Shown here: one piece after another, positions 33,786 to 40,874 of the stretch
Position numbering within the stretch: position 1 is the stretch's first letter
How the letters are laid out: every line of letters begins with the position of its first letter
Assembly: GCA_039908105.1 (NCBI GenBank)
Contig: JAMOBI010000007.1
Coordinates: forward strand, 1-64,000
Source of the DNA: Magnetaquiglobus sp039908105
GTDB taxonomy: Bacteria; Pseudomonadota; Magnetococcia; Magnetococcales; Magnetaquicoccaceae
Reading direction: 5' to 3'
Length of the DNA: 64,000 nt
Position numbers and translations under genes: made by a program
The notes under the pieces: generated by a model
The model's input: only the letters and a program-made list of their open reading frames with translations
The model's database searches: none
What the model was told of the DNA's origin: nothing

Positions 33786-34922
33786 ATGAAGCGGATCAAC
33801 AAATTTTCATGTATTGTTGCGGGTTTATTGCTTTCTGGTTGTACAACTGAACTACCTAAATCCATGGTGACCTCGTTTGATGATGTCACGTCCGAATCCG
33901 ATATGAAGGGCGCCAATTCCAAATTCACCCAGACTCGCAGCATTGCCTTGAACGGCTTGATGCCCACCCTCTTCCCAGGAGATTTGTGCTACAACAAAAT
34001 CAGTCGAACGGCAGATTCCATGGTGTGTATTGCCCCGAAAAATGCCCGGGGCAGCTTTTACAGGGTGCGCACCATCAATGGTGGCAGCTCTGAAATTACT
34101 GAATCGGATGTGACCAACCTCCGCAACGCCATTGCCGCTGCGACTCAGGAGGCGGAAAAACTTCTTCAGGCCAAACTGAATCTGGTCACTTATAAGGTCT
34201 CAACCGCGCAACCGGACCCCGGCGTGCTCAGCAGCATGAGTGGCACCGTCATCCAGGCGAACAATGACTATCACAGAGCAATCAATAATATTTATGATAA
34301 GCTGAACAAACCAGGATTGAACGTCTTTTACTGGGATGCCCAAACGGACAATTCGTTTCGTATCGGTCTGGGCACGCTAATGGGATTGAGTTCAGAGGAG
34401 ATGAAACATCGCTCCGGTTTTGCCGTTGTTGGTGGGCTCAGGGTGTCTCATCTGTTTGTTGGCAACGATGTGTGGGATGATGCTTGGCCAGCCTTGGATA
34501 AAACCAAATTGGAAGGGAGTCAGTACTCCAGCGTCCCAACCACCATCTATCAAGCCAAATATGCAACCTATTTCTCAGACATGGAGGGACTCTCCAGTCT
34601 GCAGGCCAGGTTTGCGGCCACAATCGGACAGCTCGCCAAGATCGCGGCCAATCCCTCCGTGGAATTGGCGACCATGGAACTGGATATCGGCATTGTCTTA
34701 TCCAAAATGTACGCTGTGGGTAATGCCGCCATGCTCGGCAACAGTCGCGTGGAAAATAAAGATCTGATTTGGGGTAGTACGCTCTTGGAGATGAATAAAC
34801 CGTGTGGAAGCGATAATCCGCAATGTTGGCAAACCTTCTATACCGTAGGAACCCAACTGAAAGACTTACGGAACATGGTATGCGCGCAGTGCCAGGAAGT
34901 GGATAAGTCAGGAAAGAAATAG
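33786..34922 (+). CDS. Orphan lipoprotein of unknown function
   Basis: The 378-residue product has a clear lipoprotein signal, FSCIVAGLLLSGCTT, with the lipid-bearing Cys near residue 19. I recognise no domain. A predicted helical region (residues about 110-170, rich in Ala, Glu, Gln and Asn) and two Cys pairs near the C-terminus (PCGSDNPQCW and CAQCQ) are visible. The gene has its own promoter-like sequence and ribosome-binding site AGGAGA. It is AT-rich like the two exported paralogues before it, so the three may have arrived together. Confidence 0.7.
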   Translation: MKRINKFSCIVAGLLLSGCTTELPKSMVTSFDDVTSESDMKGANSKFTQTRSIALNGLMPTLFPGDLCYNKISRTADSMVCIAPKNARGSFYRVRTINGGSSEITESDVTNLRNAIAAATQEAEKLLQAKLNLVTYKVSTAQPDPGVLSSMSGTVIQANNDYHRAINNIYDKLNKPGLNVFYWDAQTDNSFRIGLGTLMGLSSEEMKHRSGFAVVGGLRVSHLFVGNDVWDDAWPALDKTKLEGSQYSSVPTTIYQAKYATYFSDMEGLSSLQARFAATIGQLAKIAANPSVELATMELDIGIVLSKMYAVGNAAMLGNSRVENKDLIWGSTLLEMNKPCGSDNPQCWQTFYTVGTQLKDLRNMVCAQCQEVDKSGKK

Positions 34923-34990
34923 GATTGGATGTCAAAGAGATCCACTGGATGCCCACATGGGGTGCCCGGATTCCTTTGCACCTTTTGCCT

Positions 34991-35070
34991 GGATCCGGTG
35001 GTTGCGGGCAATCACTTGCTGAACCTGTTGATCCCTGAGGCAAGTCGGAAAAGGTTCGTTATCAATAAGG
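34991..35070 (+). repeat. Family C partial copy (single end)
   Basis: GGATCCGGTGGTTGCGGGCA and the next 60 bp align with 61560-61642 at roughly two bases in three, including TTGATCC, TCGGAA and AATAAGGT in the same order. Only the left inverted end is present here, so this is a remnant of the element at 61551-61723. Confidence 0.5.
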
Positions 35071-35112
35071 TTGTCTTGGTGTGGCGTGGGATTTTCGCTT
35101 TTGGGGTTCCAC

Positions 35113-35157
35113 GGGTGGGGGGGTGAGGGGGTTCTCCCCCCCCATCATGCAAGTTTG
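35113..35157 (+). repeat. Family B short GC-rich hairpin repeat
   Basis: GGGTGAGGGGGTTCTCCCCC then CCATCATGCAAGTTTGG nearly repeats the copy at 16971-17013. The G-run/C-run stem with a TTCT loop is strong. It directly adjoins a family A remnant. Confidence 0.7.
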
Positions 35158-35222
35158 GGAACGACGCTTGTGTTCTGCACAGAGGTCTGGTGTAGAATGA
35201 TCATTCCATAATGGTTGCGGTA
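35157..35222 (+). repeat. Family A repeat, degenerate right end
   Basis: GGAACGACGCTTGTGTTCTG and the following ATCATTCCATAATGGTTGCG correspond, base by base with substitutions, to the end of the copy at 10190-10439 (the 3' arm of hairpin 3, the TTGCACGCAG stretch and the right terminus). The rest of the element is gone. Confidence 0.55.
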
Positions 35223-35472
35223 TCCTGTTCATCAGATTGATTGACAGCCACTGTCGGCAGCGGTCAAGGGCGGTCCGAACGGTCGGAGCCCAGTGTGTCA
35301 GGCGACATGAGAAATCGCTTCCTGGCGATATGAAGTTCTGACCCGCTCCCGGCGAACCGAGTTGCGTCGGGGGGTGAAGTCGCATGCAGTTACTTTCAGT
35401 AGGATTTTAAATCTGGATGGTTGGGGCTTGAAGGGGAATCCATGGACCTTGGAGAGGCCGGGAGCATCGTCG

Positions 35473-35519
35473 CCATGCACGGATCGGATGGGGAATCTCC
35501 TACCCGGAGCCGTGCATGG
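35473..35519 (-). terminator. Hairpin just after the chemotaxis operon
   Basis: CCATGCACGG (35473-35482) pairs perfectly with CCGTGCATGG (35510-35519) across a 27-base loop that can itself fold (GGGG with CCC). It begins 20 bp after the stop of the last chemotaxis gene on the minus strand. No T-run follows, so it may stabilise the 3' end rather than terminate on its own. Confidence 0.4.
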
Positions 35520-35539
35520 ACGAAAGCTCAAGCGAAGGG

Positions 35540-37003
35540 TTACACCTGCTTCTTGCGCCGATAATAATCCAACAGACCGTGCAGGGTCACAAAGCCGCGC
35601 AACACGCCGTGCGTACTCACCACGGGCAGGGAGTGCAGTCGATGCTCCATGATCAGATCCGCAGCCTGTTCGATCGTACCATCCAGCGGGATGGTGATCG
35701 TTTTTTGCGTGGAGTTGATCTTGCCGAGCGGCAGACTGCACAACGCCTTGTCACGCTGCGTCATCGCCTTGGTGCCGAAGAACGGTCCCATGATCTGCCG
35801 CAGATCGCTGTAACTGACCACGCGCAACAGCTTGCCGCCCCGCTCCACGCCGATATAGCGGTAGCCATCCTGGCGCATCGCCATGATCGCCACGATCACC
35901 CGCTCATCATCCCTCAAGGTGAAGGGATACTCGGTGATGAGCAACTTGACGCTGCCGGAATCGCCCGGCCTGGGCAGTGAATCCTTGGCATACTGCATCC
36001 CGGGCAAAGGCCCGAACATCTCGCCGGTGGCAATCGACGCCTTGCCGCCCGCTTTGCCGCCCGGCGCACGACCGCCGCGCAGGGTGTTGATGTCACCACC
36101 CTCCAACGCGGCATCCACGGTCTCGCGATCGAGATCCGGCGGCTGATAGGGATCCAGGAAGGTGAATTCGCTCTCTGCATCGGAGTTGCCCGCCATCCCT
36201 TTGACACCGCCCTTGCCAGCGGCCGCCCCTTTCGCAGCAGCCGGCTTGGCAGGCGGTGGCGGCGGAGGCGGCGGGGGTGGTGGTGGAGGTGGCGGTGGAG
36301 GCGGTGGAGGTGGAGGCGGTGGAGGCGGTGGCTCTGCCACGGGTGCCGGAGCGGGCGCCGGTTTGGCCGCCTCGGTTTTCTGGGTTCCGGCTGCCAGTTC
36401 CGCATCCGAGCCGGGAATCTTGACCTTCAACAGCGTTTCGGCAAATCCGCGCGACAACACCCAATAGGCGGTCTGCGGCGGAAAATCCGAAACCTGAATC
36501 TGTACGGCCACCGACAGATAGGTGACCTCGTCCTTGAGGGTTTTGGGGAAATCACCGTAGGTGACGTGCGTGGTGCTGACCAGAAACAGATGTCCGCCCT
36601 CGGGAAGCTTCTTTTCCACCAGGTCGTTGAGCGCACCGACCACCTGGTTGGAAACCTCCTGGAAACCCTCCTGAATCTCTTCGTTGTATTCGCGATTCTT
36701 GACCTGAGTCTGGATGACCGAGGCCCCCATCATCATCATCAGGCCGCTTAAGGCAATGGAGGTGGCGACATCGAAAATCAGGTGGATGTCGCCAGACTTC
36801 ATCCCATCTTCGGTGACATACGCCACGCTGCGATCCGATTCGAACAGCAGTTCCAGATCGTCGCGACCCCGATTGAGTTCGATCTCTTGCAGTGTGCAGA
36901 CCACAGGCGCTGCGGTCAGCGTGTTCAGGTCGTTGCCCAGTTTCGTGAAATAATTCAAGAAAAAGGGTCGGGTTCGTTTGGCGATATCCGAAGGGGTTTC
37001 CAT
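35540..37003 (-). CDS. CheC/CheX-like domain, 27-proline linker and CBS-pair fusion protein
   Basis: This 487-residue protein is the last gene of the chemotaxis operon. Residues about 1-200 resemble CheC/CheX CheY-P phosphatases, with EGFQEVSNQVVGALND matching the ExxN signature. A run of exactly 27 prolines follows (about residues 225-251), then a Gly/Ala/Lys-rich stretch. The C-terminal about 150 residues form two CBS motifs (ERVIVAIMAMRQDGYRYIGV and TITIPLDGTIEQAADLIMEH, LHSLPVV), which usually sense adenine nucleotides. The combination suggests an energy-linked adjustment of chemotaxis signalling, but that is inference. The proline run would need EF-P for translation. Confidence 0.7.
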   Translation of the reverse strand: METPSDIAKRTRPFFLNYFTKLGNDLNTLTAAPVVCTLQEIELNRGRDDLELLFESDRSVAYVTEDGMKSGDIHLIFDVATSIALSGLMMMMGASVIQTQVKNREYNEEIQEGFQEVSNQVVGALNDLVEKKLPEGGHLFLVSTTHVTYGDFPKTLKDEVTYLSVAVQIQVSDFPPQTAYWVLSRGFAETLLKVKIPGSDAELAAGTQKTEAAKPAPAPAPVAEPPPPPPPPPPPPPPPPPPPPPPPPPPPAKPAAAKGAAAGKGGVKGMAGNSDAESEFTFLDPYQPPDLDRETVDAALEGGDINTLRGGRAPGGKAGGKASIATGEMFGPLPGMQYAKDSLPRPGDSGSVKLLITEYPFTLRDDERVIVAIMAMRQDGYRYIGVERGGKLLRVVSYSDLRQIMGPFFGTKAMTQRDKALCSLPLGKINSTQKTITIPLDGTIEQAADLIMEHRLHSLPVVSTHGVLRGFVTLHGLLDYYRRKKQV

Positions 37004-37144
37004 TGCTTAAAGCTCACTCGCATCTGTCAGCATGGGTTTGACCAAGGATCTGGCGAGGTTTGTTCAGCAATTTTCACGCCACATTGATAGACGTGGCGCT
37101 TTTTGACACCCAGGAGGGGAGGCAAAATCCGAGGGTTGTTTGAC

Positions 37145-37197
37145 ACGCAAACACCCCGGAATGTCATGTTCATTAAGACACTCCAGGGTGTTTGCGT
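37145..37197 (-). terminator. Long hairpin between cheY and the CheC-CBS gene
   Basis: The arms 37145-37165 (ACGCAAACACCCCGGAATGTC-type, 21 bp) and 37177-37197 pair with two mismatches around an 11-base loop. It lies between the two last genes of the chemotaxis operon and has no T-run on the transcribed strand. It may attenuate expression of the terminal gene or protect the upstream mRNA. Confidence 0.5.
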
Positions 37198-37226
37198 TGC
37201 ACGCTTTCGGCAAACGGAGAAAGCGG

Positions 37227-37601
37227 TTATTTCAAGAAACGCTCGAGTTCGGCTTGCAGGGTTTCCGGGGTGAACGGCTTTTTGATGTGGCCGTTGGCAC
37301 CCGCTTCCATCGCGGCTCCAACCTTGGTTTCGCCACCCTCGGTGGTCACCATCACGATCGGGATGTTCTTGATCGCAGGAGCGGCTGCGCGTACCGACTT
37401 GACGAAGTTCAAACCATCCATCACCGGCATGTTCCAGTCGGAGAGGATCAGGTTGAAATTGGGGTCGGTCGCAAGCAGATCCATTCCCTCCTGGCCATTG
37501 CCCGCTTCCAGGATGTCCGTGATTGCAAAGCCGGCCTGACGAAGGCCGCGAGCCACGATTTTCCGCATGACGCTCGAGTCGTCAACGATCAGTACGCGCA
37601 T
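37227..37601 (-). CDS. cheY: CheY-type response regulator (single domain), copy 1
   Basis: The 124-residue protein is a stand-alone receiver. It has the acidic pair D7-D8 (VLIVDDSS), the phosphorylated Asp at D55 (LILSDWNMPVMDG), the Thr of VMVTTEGG and the Lys of IKKPFTPE, so all catalytic positions are intact. Phosphorylated CheY binds FliM, whose gene is in this window. It is the penultimate gene of the operon, downstream of cheX. A second single-domain receiver is at 38308, and which of the two acts on the motor cannot be told. Confidence 0.92.
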   Translation of the reverse strand: MRVLIVDDSSVMRKIVARGLRQAGFAITDILEAGNGQEGMDLLATDPNFNLILSDWNMPVMDGLNFVKSVRAAAPAIKNIPIVMVTTEGGETKVGAAMEAGANGHIKKPFTPETLQAELERFLK

Positions 37602-37779
37602 AAGTTCCTCTTATTGAAATCGTTCAGGCTGGTTGAAACAAAACACCGTGATTAAAAACGTAACCATCGCAAAAAATGGCCAAGGGTTCAAGTGTTTTTT
37701 TTGCCATTTGCCATTTACCGATGAACTCCCGCAAGGAAGATCTCCGGTAGAAGAAAGGGTATTCACCCCAACATGCAAG

Positions 37780-38256
37780 TTACAAACTGGCGTAGACCTT
37801 CAGAATACCCTCTTCCATCTGAAAAGTGAACAAAGTGGTCGGGCGGTTGGTCTTCCACTGCGCGGTATACTCCTGCCCGACAATCGCCACCGGGGGCGAG
37901 AGATTGACACCGCCGATCTGAGCCTTGGTTTTCATCCCGCCACAGACCATGTTACCCAATTCCGCCGCGCCGTCGAGCAGATCCTCCATCATGAGTTCAT
38001 CCGGCGTTAACCCCACGATGCGCGAGACAATCTCGCGCAGCAGTGCCTGGCTGCACGAAACCCCGACCATGCCGGTCATCTGCCCGTCCAGGCGCACCAG
38101 ACCCACCACCTCGCTGGTGAGCGAAAAATGATCCACACTCTCCTGACCGGCAAAGACCACTTCGGACATGGCCATGGCGGTCATCATCTCCGTGACCGCC
38201 AGACGCAGACCGGTCAACAGTTTGTCCATCAACTCCGGGGAATTGGCTACGCTCAT
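37780..38256 (-). CDS. cheX: CheX-family CheY-P phosphatase
   Basis: The 158-residue protein has the CheX/CheC phosphatase signature DGAAELGNMVCGG (DxxxExxN), followed by a conserved NLSPP about 20 residues later. These enzymes dephosphorylate CheY-P and replace CheZ in many bacteria. It lies between the two cheY genes, consistent with that job. A hydrophobic beta-strand at the C-terminus (TTLFTFQMEEGILKVYASL) ends the family fold. Confidence 0.85.
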   Translation of the reverse strand: MSVANSPELMDKLLTGLRLAVTEMMTAMAMSEVVFAGQESVDHFSLTSEVVGLVRLDGQMTGMVGVSCSQALLREIVSRIVGLTPDELMMEDLLDGAAELGNMVCGGMKTKAQIGGVNLSPPVAIVGQEYTAQWKTNRPTTLFTFQMEEGILKVYASL

Positions 38257-38307
38257 GTGCTGCTCCGTGTGATTTGTGGTCTAAAGGGGAAAAGCGCTCC
38301 CGCTTCC

Positions 38308-38685
38308 TTACAGGCCACCCATGCCCAACGCTTCCATGATGCGACTGGCCATCTCTTCCTGCGTGAAAGGCTTGGTCTGATAGTGAATGGCGCCGGCCTG
38401 AATCGCCTTGATGATGTAATCCTTTTCCCCTTCGGTGGTCACCATCATCACCGGGATGTGCGCCCAGCGCGGATCGGCCTTGACCAGTTTGAGCACCTCC
38501 AGGCCGTTCATGCCTGGCATGTTCCAGTCCAAGAGAATCAGCGAGACCTCATCGCCGTGATTCTCTAAAACCTTGATGCCCATGTCGCCGTTTTCCGCTT
38601 CGAGCACCTCGAAGCCGATCATGGCGCCGACGCCGCTGATGACACGCCGAATGGTTCTGGAGTCGTCAATGGTGAGTAGTTTCAT
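38308..38685 (-). CDS. cheY: CheY-type response regulator (single domain), copy 2
   Basis: This 125-residue receiver has MKLLTIDDSRTIRRV at the N-terminus, the phospho-acceptor D53 in ILLDWNMPGMNG, MMVTTEGEKDY and the Lys of YQTKPFTQEE. It shares the DWNMP-MNG-L block with copy 1 but is otherwise clearly divergent, so the two are probably not recent duplicates. It lies between cheR and cheX in the operon. Confidence 0.92.
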   Translation of the reverse strand: MKLLTIDDSRTIRRVISGVGAMIGFEVLEAENGDMGIKVLENHGDEVSLILLDWNMPGMNGLEVLKLVKADPRWAHIPVMMVTTEGEKDYIIKAIQAGAIHYQTKPFTQEEMASRIMEALGMGGL

Positions 38686-38745
38686 GAGGTTTCACTTTTT
38701 TCTCGAACGTGTATCCGGTTTACGACTCGCCAGCAATTCCATGGT

Positions 38746-39573
38746 TCAGGTGGGTTTGTACATGGCGGCTGAACCCATCATCACTTGTTGAAACGCGGTG
38801 GTATATCCCCGGGGTGATTCCGATGCCCCGATGGCCAGTATGCCGTCCTTGTTCAGGCTGTCGTGCATTTTGCCATAGATTTGACGCTTCAATTCATCCG
38901 AAAAGTAGATCAACACGTTGCGGCACATCAGAAAATCGAACATACCATGCTCCTTGAAGGAGCTCATCAGATTGAACTGCTGGAATTTCACCAGATTGCG
39001 CACCTCGGGAGCCACTTCAAAGACCATACCGTTCTTCTTGAAGTAACGTTCCAGAAAATCCGGACGCATGCCGCGCGAGATGGCCAGCTGGCTGTAGCGT
39101 CCCGACGAGGCGAGTACGATTGCCGACGGCGACAGATCGGTGGCCAGAATCGAAAACTTGGAGATCGGCGGTGGGGCGTCCACCTTGCGCAACTCCTCGT
39201 GGATCAGCATGGCCACCGAATAGGGCTCCTGACCCGTGGAACAGGCGGCTGACCAGATGCGTACCTGGGGAGCGGTGCGCCCCTTTTTGACCAGGGCCGG
39301 TATCACATGATCGCTCAGTGCTGCGGCAAACGAATCGTCGCGGAACCACAACGTTTCGTTGGTGGTCATGGCGTCGATCACCTTGGCGCGCAAGGGTCCG
39401 GTGTCGGCCTTGAGCTTGGCGTGGAGCTGAAGGAAATTCTCGCAGCCGTTCTGTACCAAAAGAACGGTCAGGCGATTTTCGATCAGATACTCCTTGCCGG
39501 GATTGATCTGAATGCCACTGTTCTCATTGATGAAGTGGCGGATAAGGTCGAATTCTTCTTGTGTAATGGCCAT
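38746..39573 (-). CDS. cheR: Chemotaxis protein methyltransferase CheR
   Basis: CheR methylates glutamates of chemoreceptors using SAM. The 275-residue product has the all-helical N-terminal domain (TTNETLWFRDD) and the SAM-binding domain with RIWSAACSTGQEPYS, ILATDLSPSA, FQQFNLM and FDFLMCRNVLIYF, all standard CheR motifs. Its start lies only two bases after the cheB stop, so the two antagonistic enzymes are translated from the same message. Confidence 0.95.
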   Translation of the reverse strand: MAITQEEFDLIRHFINENSGIQINPGKEYLIENRLTVLLVQNGCENFLQLHAKLKADTGPLRAKVIDAMTTNETLWFRDDSFAAALSDHVIPALVKKGRTAPQVRIWSAACSTGQEPYSVAMLIHEELRKVDAPPPISKFSILATDLSPSAIVLASSGRYSQLAISRGMRPDFLERYFKKNGMVFEVAPEVRNLVKFQQFNLMSSFKEHGMFDFLMCRNVLIYFSDELKRQIYGKMHDSLNKDGILAIGASESPRGYTTAFQQVMMGSAAMYKPT

Positions 39574-39575
39574 GG

Positions 39576-40844
39576 TCAGCGGGCCAGGGATGGGTTGCAG
39601 AGTTGAATGATCCTGGGCCCGATGGCGTCCAGTGACAACGATTCGTCGGAAAGACCTTTTTCTTCAACGGATCTGGGCATGCCGTACACCACGCAGGAGC
39701 TTTTGTCTTGAGTGATACACCAGGTTTTTCCGCCTCGTTTCAGGGCATCCACGCCGTTGGTGCCATCACGTCCCATTCCGGTGAGAATAACACTCAATAT
39801 GTTCCCAGTAAAGGATGCTGCAACGGACATGAAAAGAACATCCACCGCCGGGCGGCATTCGTTGACCTTGGGGCCGTCGTTGAGGATCAGTTTGAGACCT
39901 CCGTCGCGATTTTGCAAGGTCATATGGCGTCCACCCATGGCAATCGTCACGCTTCCCGGGGTCAGGGGCTGCTCGTCGCGGGACTCTTTCACCGCCAGGC
40001 CCGAGGCGCGACTCAATTGCGCAGCCAAGGAGGTGGTGAAGACCGGCGGCATGTGCTGCACGATCAGCGTGGGAATCGGCAGTTTTTCGCGCAGCGTGGA
40101 AAAAATGGTTGTCAATGCCGCTGGTCCGCCGGTCGAAGAGCCGATCAGCAGCAGATCCGGATGCGGTGGGCTCTTCATCGAGATCGCGCTGCGGGTCGGC
40201 GCCATGGCCGGTGCCATGGCCGGTGCCATGGCTGGTGCCGTGGCCGGCAGGGTGCGTGTGCCCATGGGCACTGCCGCAGGTCTGCTTTGCGGCGTCGGCA
40301 GCGTGGGTCGCGCACCGAAAGAGGGCATCGAAAAGGCCTGGGAGGGCGGCGGCATCGTCGCCCCGGCGGGTGAGACCGGCGGCGCGGCGCCCGGTGCGCC
40401 CTTGTCGCTCTCCTGGTTTTGTTGCAACAAAGTCAGGATCGGCTCCAGACTCTGTCGCAACGTGGTCTTGGCCTTCTCGACATTGTTCTCCAGCGGTTTG
40501 GTGATGAAATCCAAAGCACCGGCATTCAGACATTCGACGATGATGTTGGCATTCTGGCGCGATGTGGAGCTCACCATCACCACGGTCAGCTTCGGATAGC
40601 GTTTGCGCAGCTCTTTGAGCGTGGTCAGACCATCCATCACCGGCATTTCGACATCCAACAGCACGATATCCGGACGCTCCGGGTCGTTGGCCGTGAACTG
40701 GGCCACGATTTTGTCGAGCGCCAGCTTGCCGTTGGATGAGGTGCCCGTGACACGAATCCCCGGAATGCTCTCCGCGACATTCTTCATGATCATGCGATAG
40801 GTGATGGTATCATCCACCACCATGGCCTTGATGGGCTCAGCCAT
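39576..40844 (-). CDS. cheB: Protein-glutamate methylesterase CheB
   Basis: CheB demethylates or deamidates receptors. The N-terminal receiver has MVVDDT and the phospho-acceptor D64 (VLLDVEMPVMDG). The C-terminal esterase has the catalytic Ser in LLIGSSTGGP, His in IVQHMPP and Asp in LTGMGRDGTNG. The linker is longer than usual, Pro/Ala/Met-rich, and contains APAMAPAMAPAM encoded by a 12-bp tandem repeat (GGTGCCATGGCC) near 40201-40242. Product length is 422 aa. cheR follows immediately. Confidence 0.95.
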   Translation of the reverse strand: MAEPIKAMVVDDTITYRMIMKNVAESIPGIRVTGTSSNGKLALDKIVAQFTANDPERPDIVLLDVEMPVMDGLTTLKELRKRYPKLTVVMVSSTSRQNANIIVECLNAGALDFITKPLENNVEKAKTTLRQSLEPILTLLQQNQESDKGAPGAAPPVSPAGATMPPPSQAFSMPSFGARPTLPTPQSRPAAVPMGTRTLPATAPAMAPAMAPAMAPTRSAISMKSPPHPDLLLIGSSTGGPAALTTIFSTLREKLPIPTLIVQHMPPVFTTSLAAQLSRASGLAVKESRDEQPLTPGSVTIAMGGRHMTLQNRDGGLKLILNDGPKVNECRPAVDVLFMSVAASFTGNILSVILTGMGRDGTNGVDALKRGGKTWCITQDKSSCVVYGMPRSVEEKGLSDESLSLDAIGPRIIQLCNPSLAR

Positions 40845-40874
40845 GCATCCGCTCCGTCATGGTGCCGCCTTCTC

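Larger units (their letters stand above)
34923..35539. other. Intergenic patchwork of repeat remnants
   Basis: These 617 bp contain no supported gene. A partial family C element lies at 34991-35070, a family B hairpin at 35113-35157, and a worn right end of a family A element at 35157-35222. A hairpin at 35473-35519 stands 20 bp beyond the last gene of the minus-strand chemotaxis operon. The part from 35223 to 35470 shows nothing I can identify. Confidence 0.6.

Noticed and set aside
34929..35126. 65-codon open frame after the orphan lipoprotein gene
   Set aside because: It runs through family C and B repeat remnants and has no independent coding support.
35230..35520. Possible group II intron or retroelement remnant, suggested by the GAGCCGTGCATGG hairpin
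   Set aside because: No reverse transcriptase, no domain V consensus and no intron boundaries could be recognised.
36162..36467. Poly-glycine open frame on the plus strand
   Set aside because: It is the complement of the 27-proline coding run and has no other coding features.
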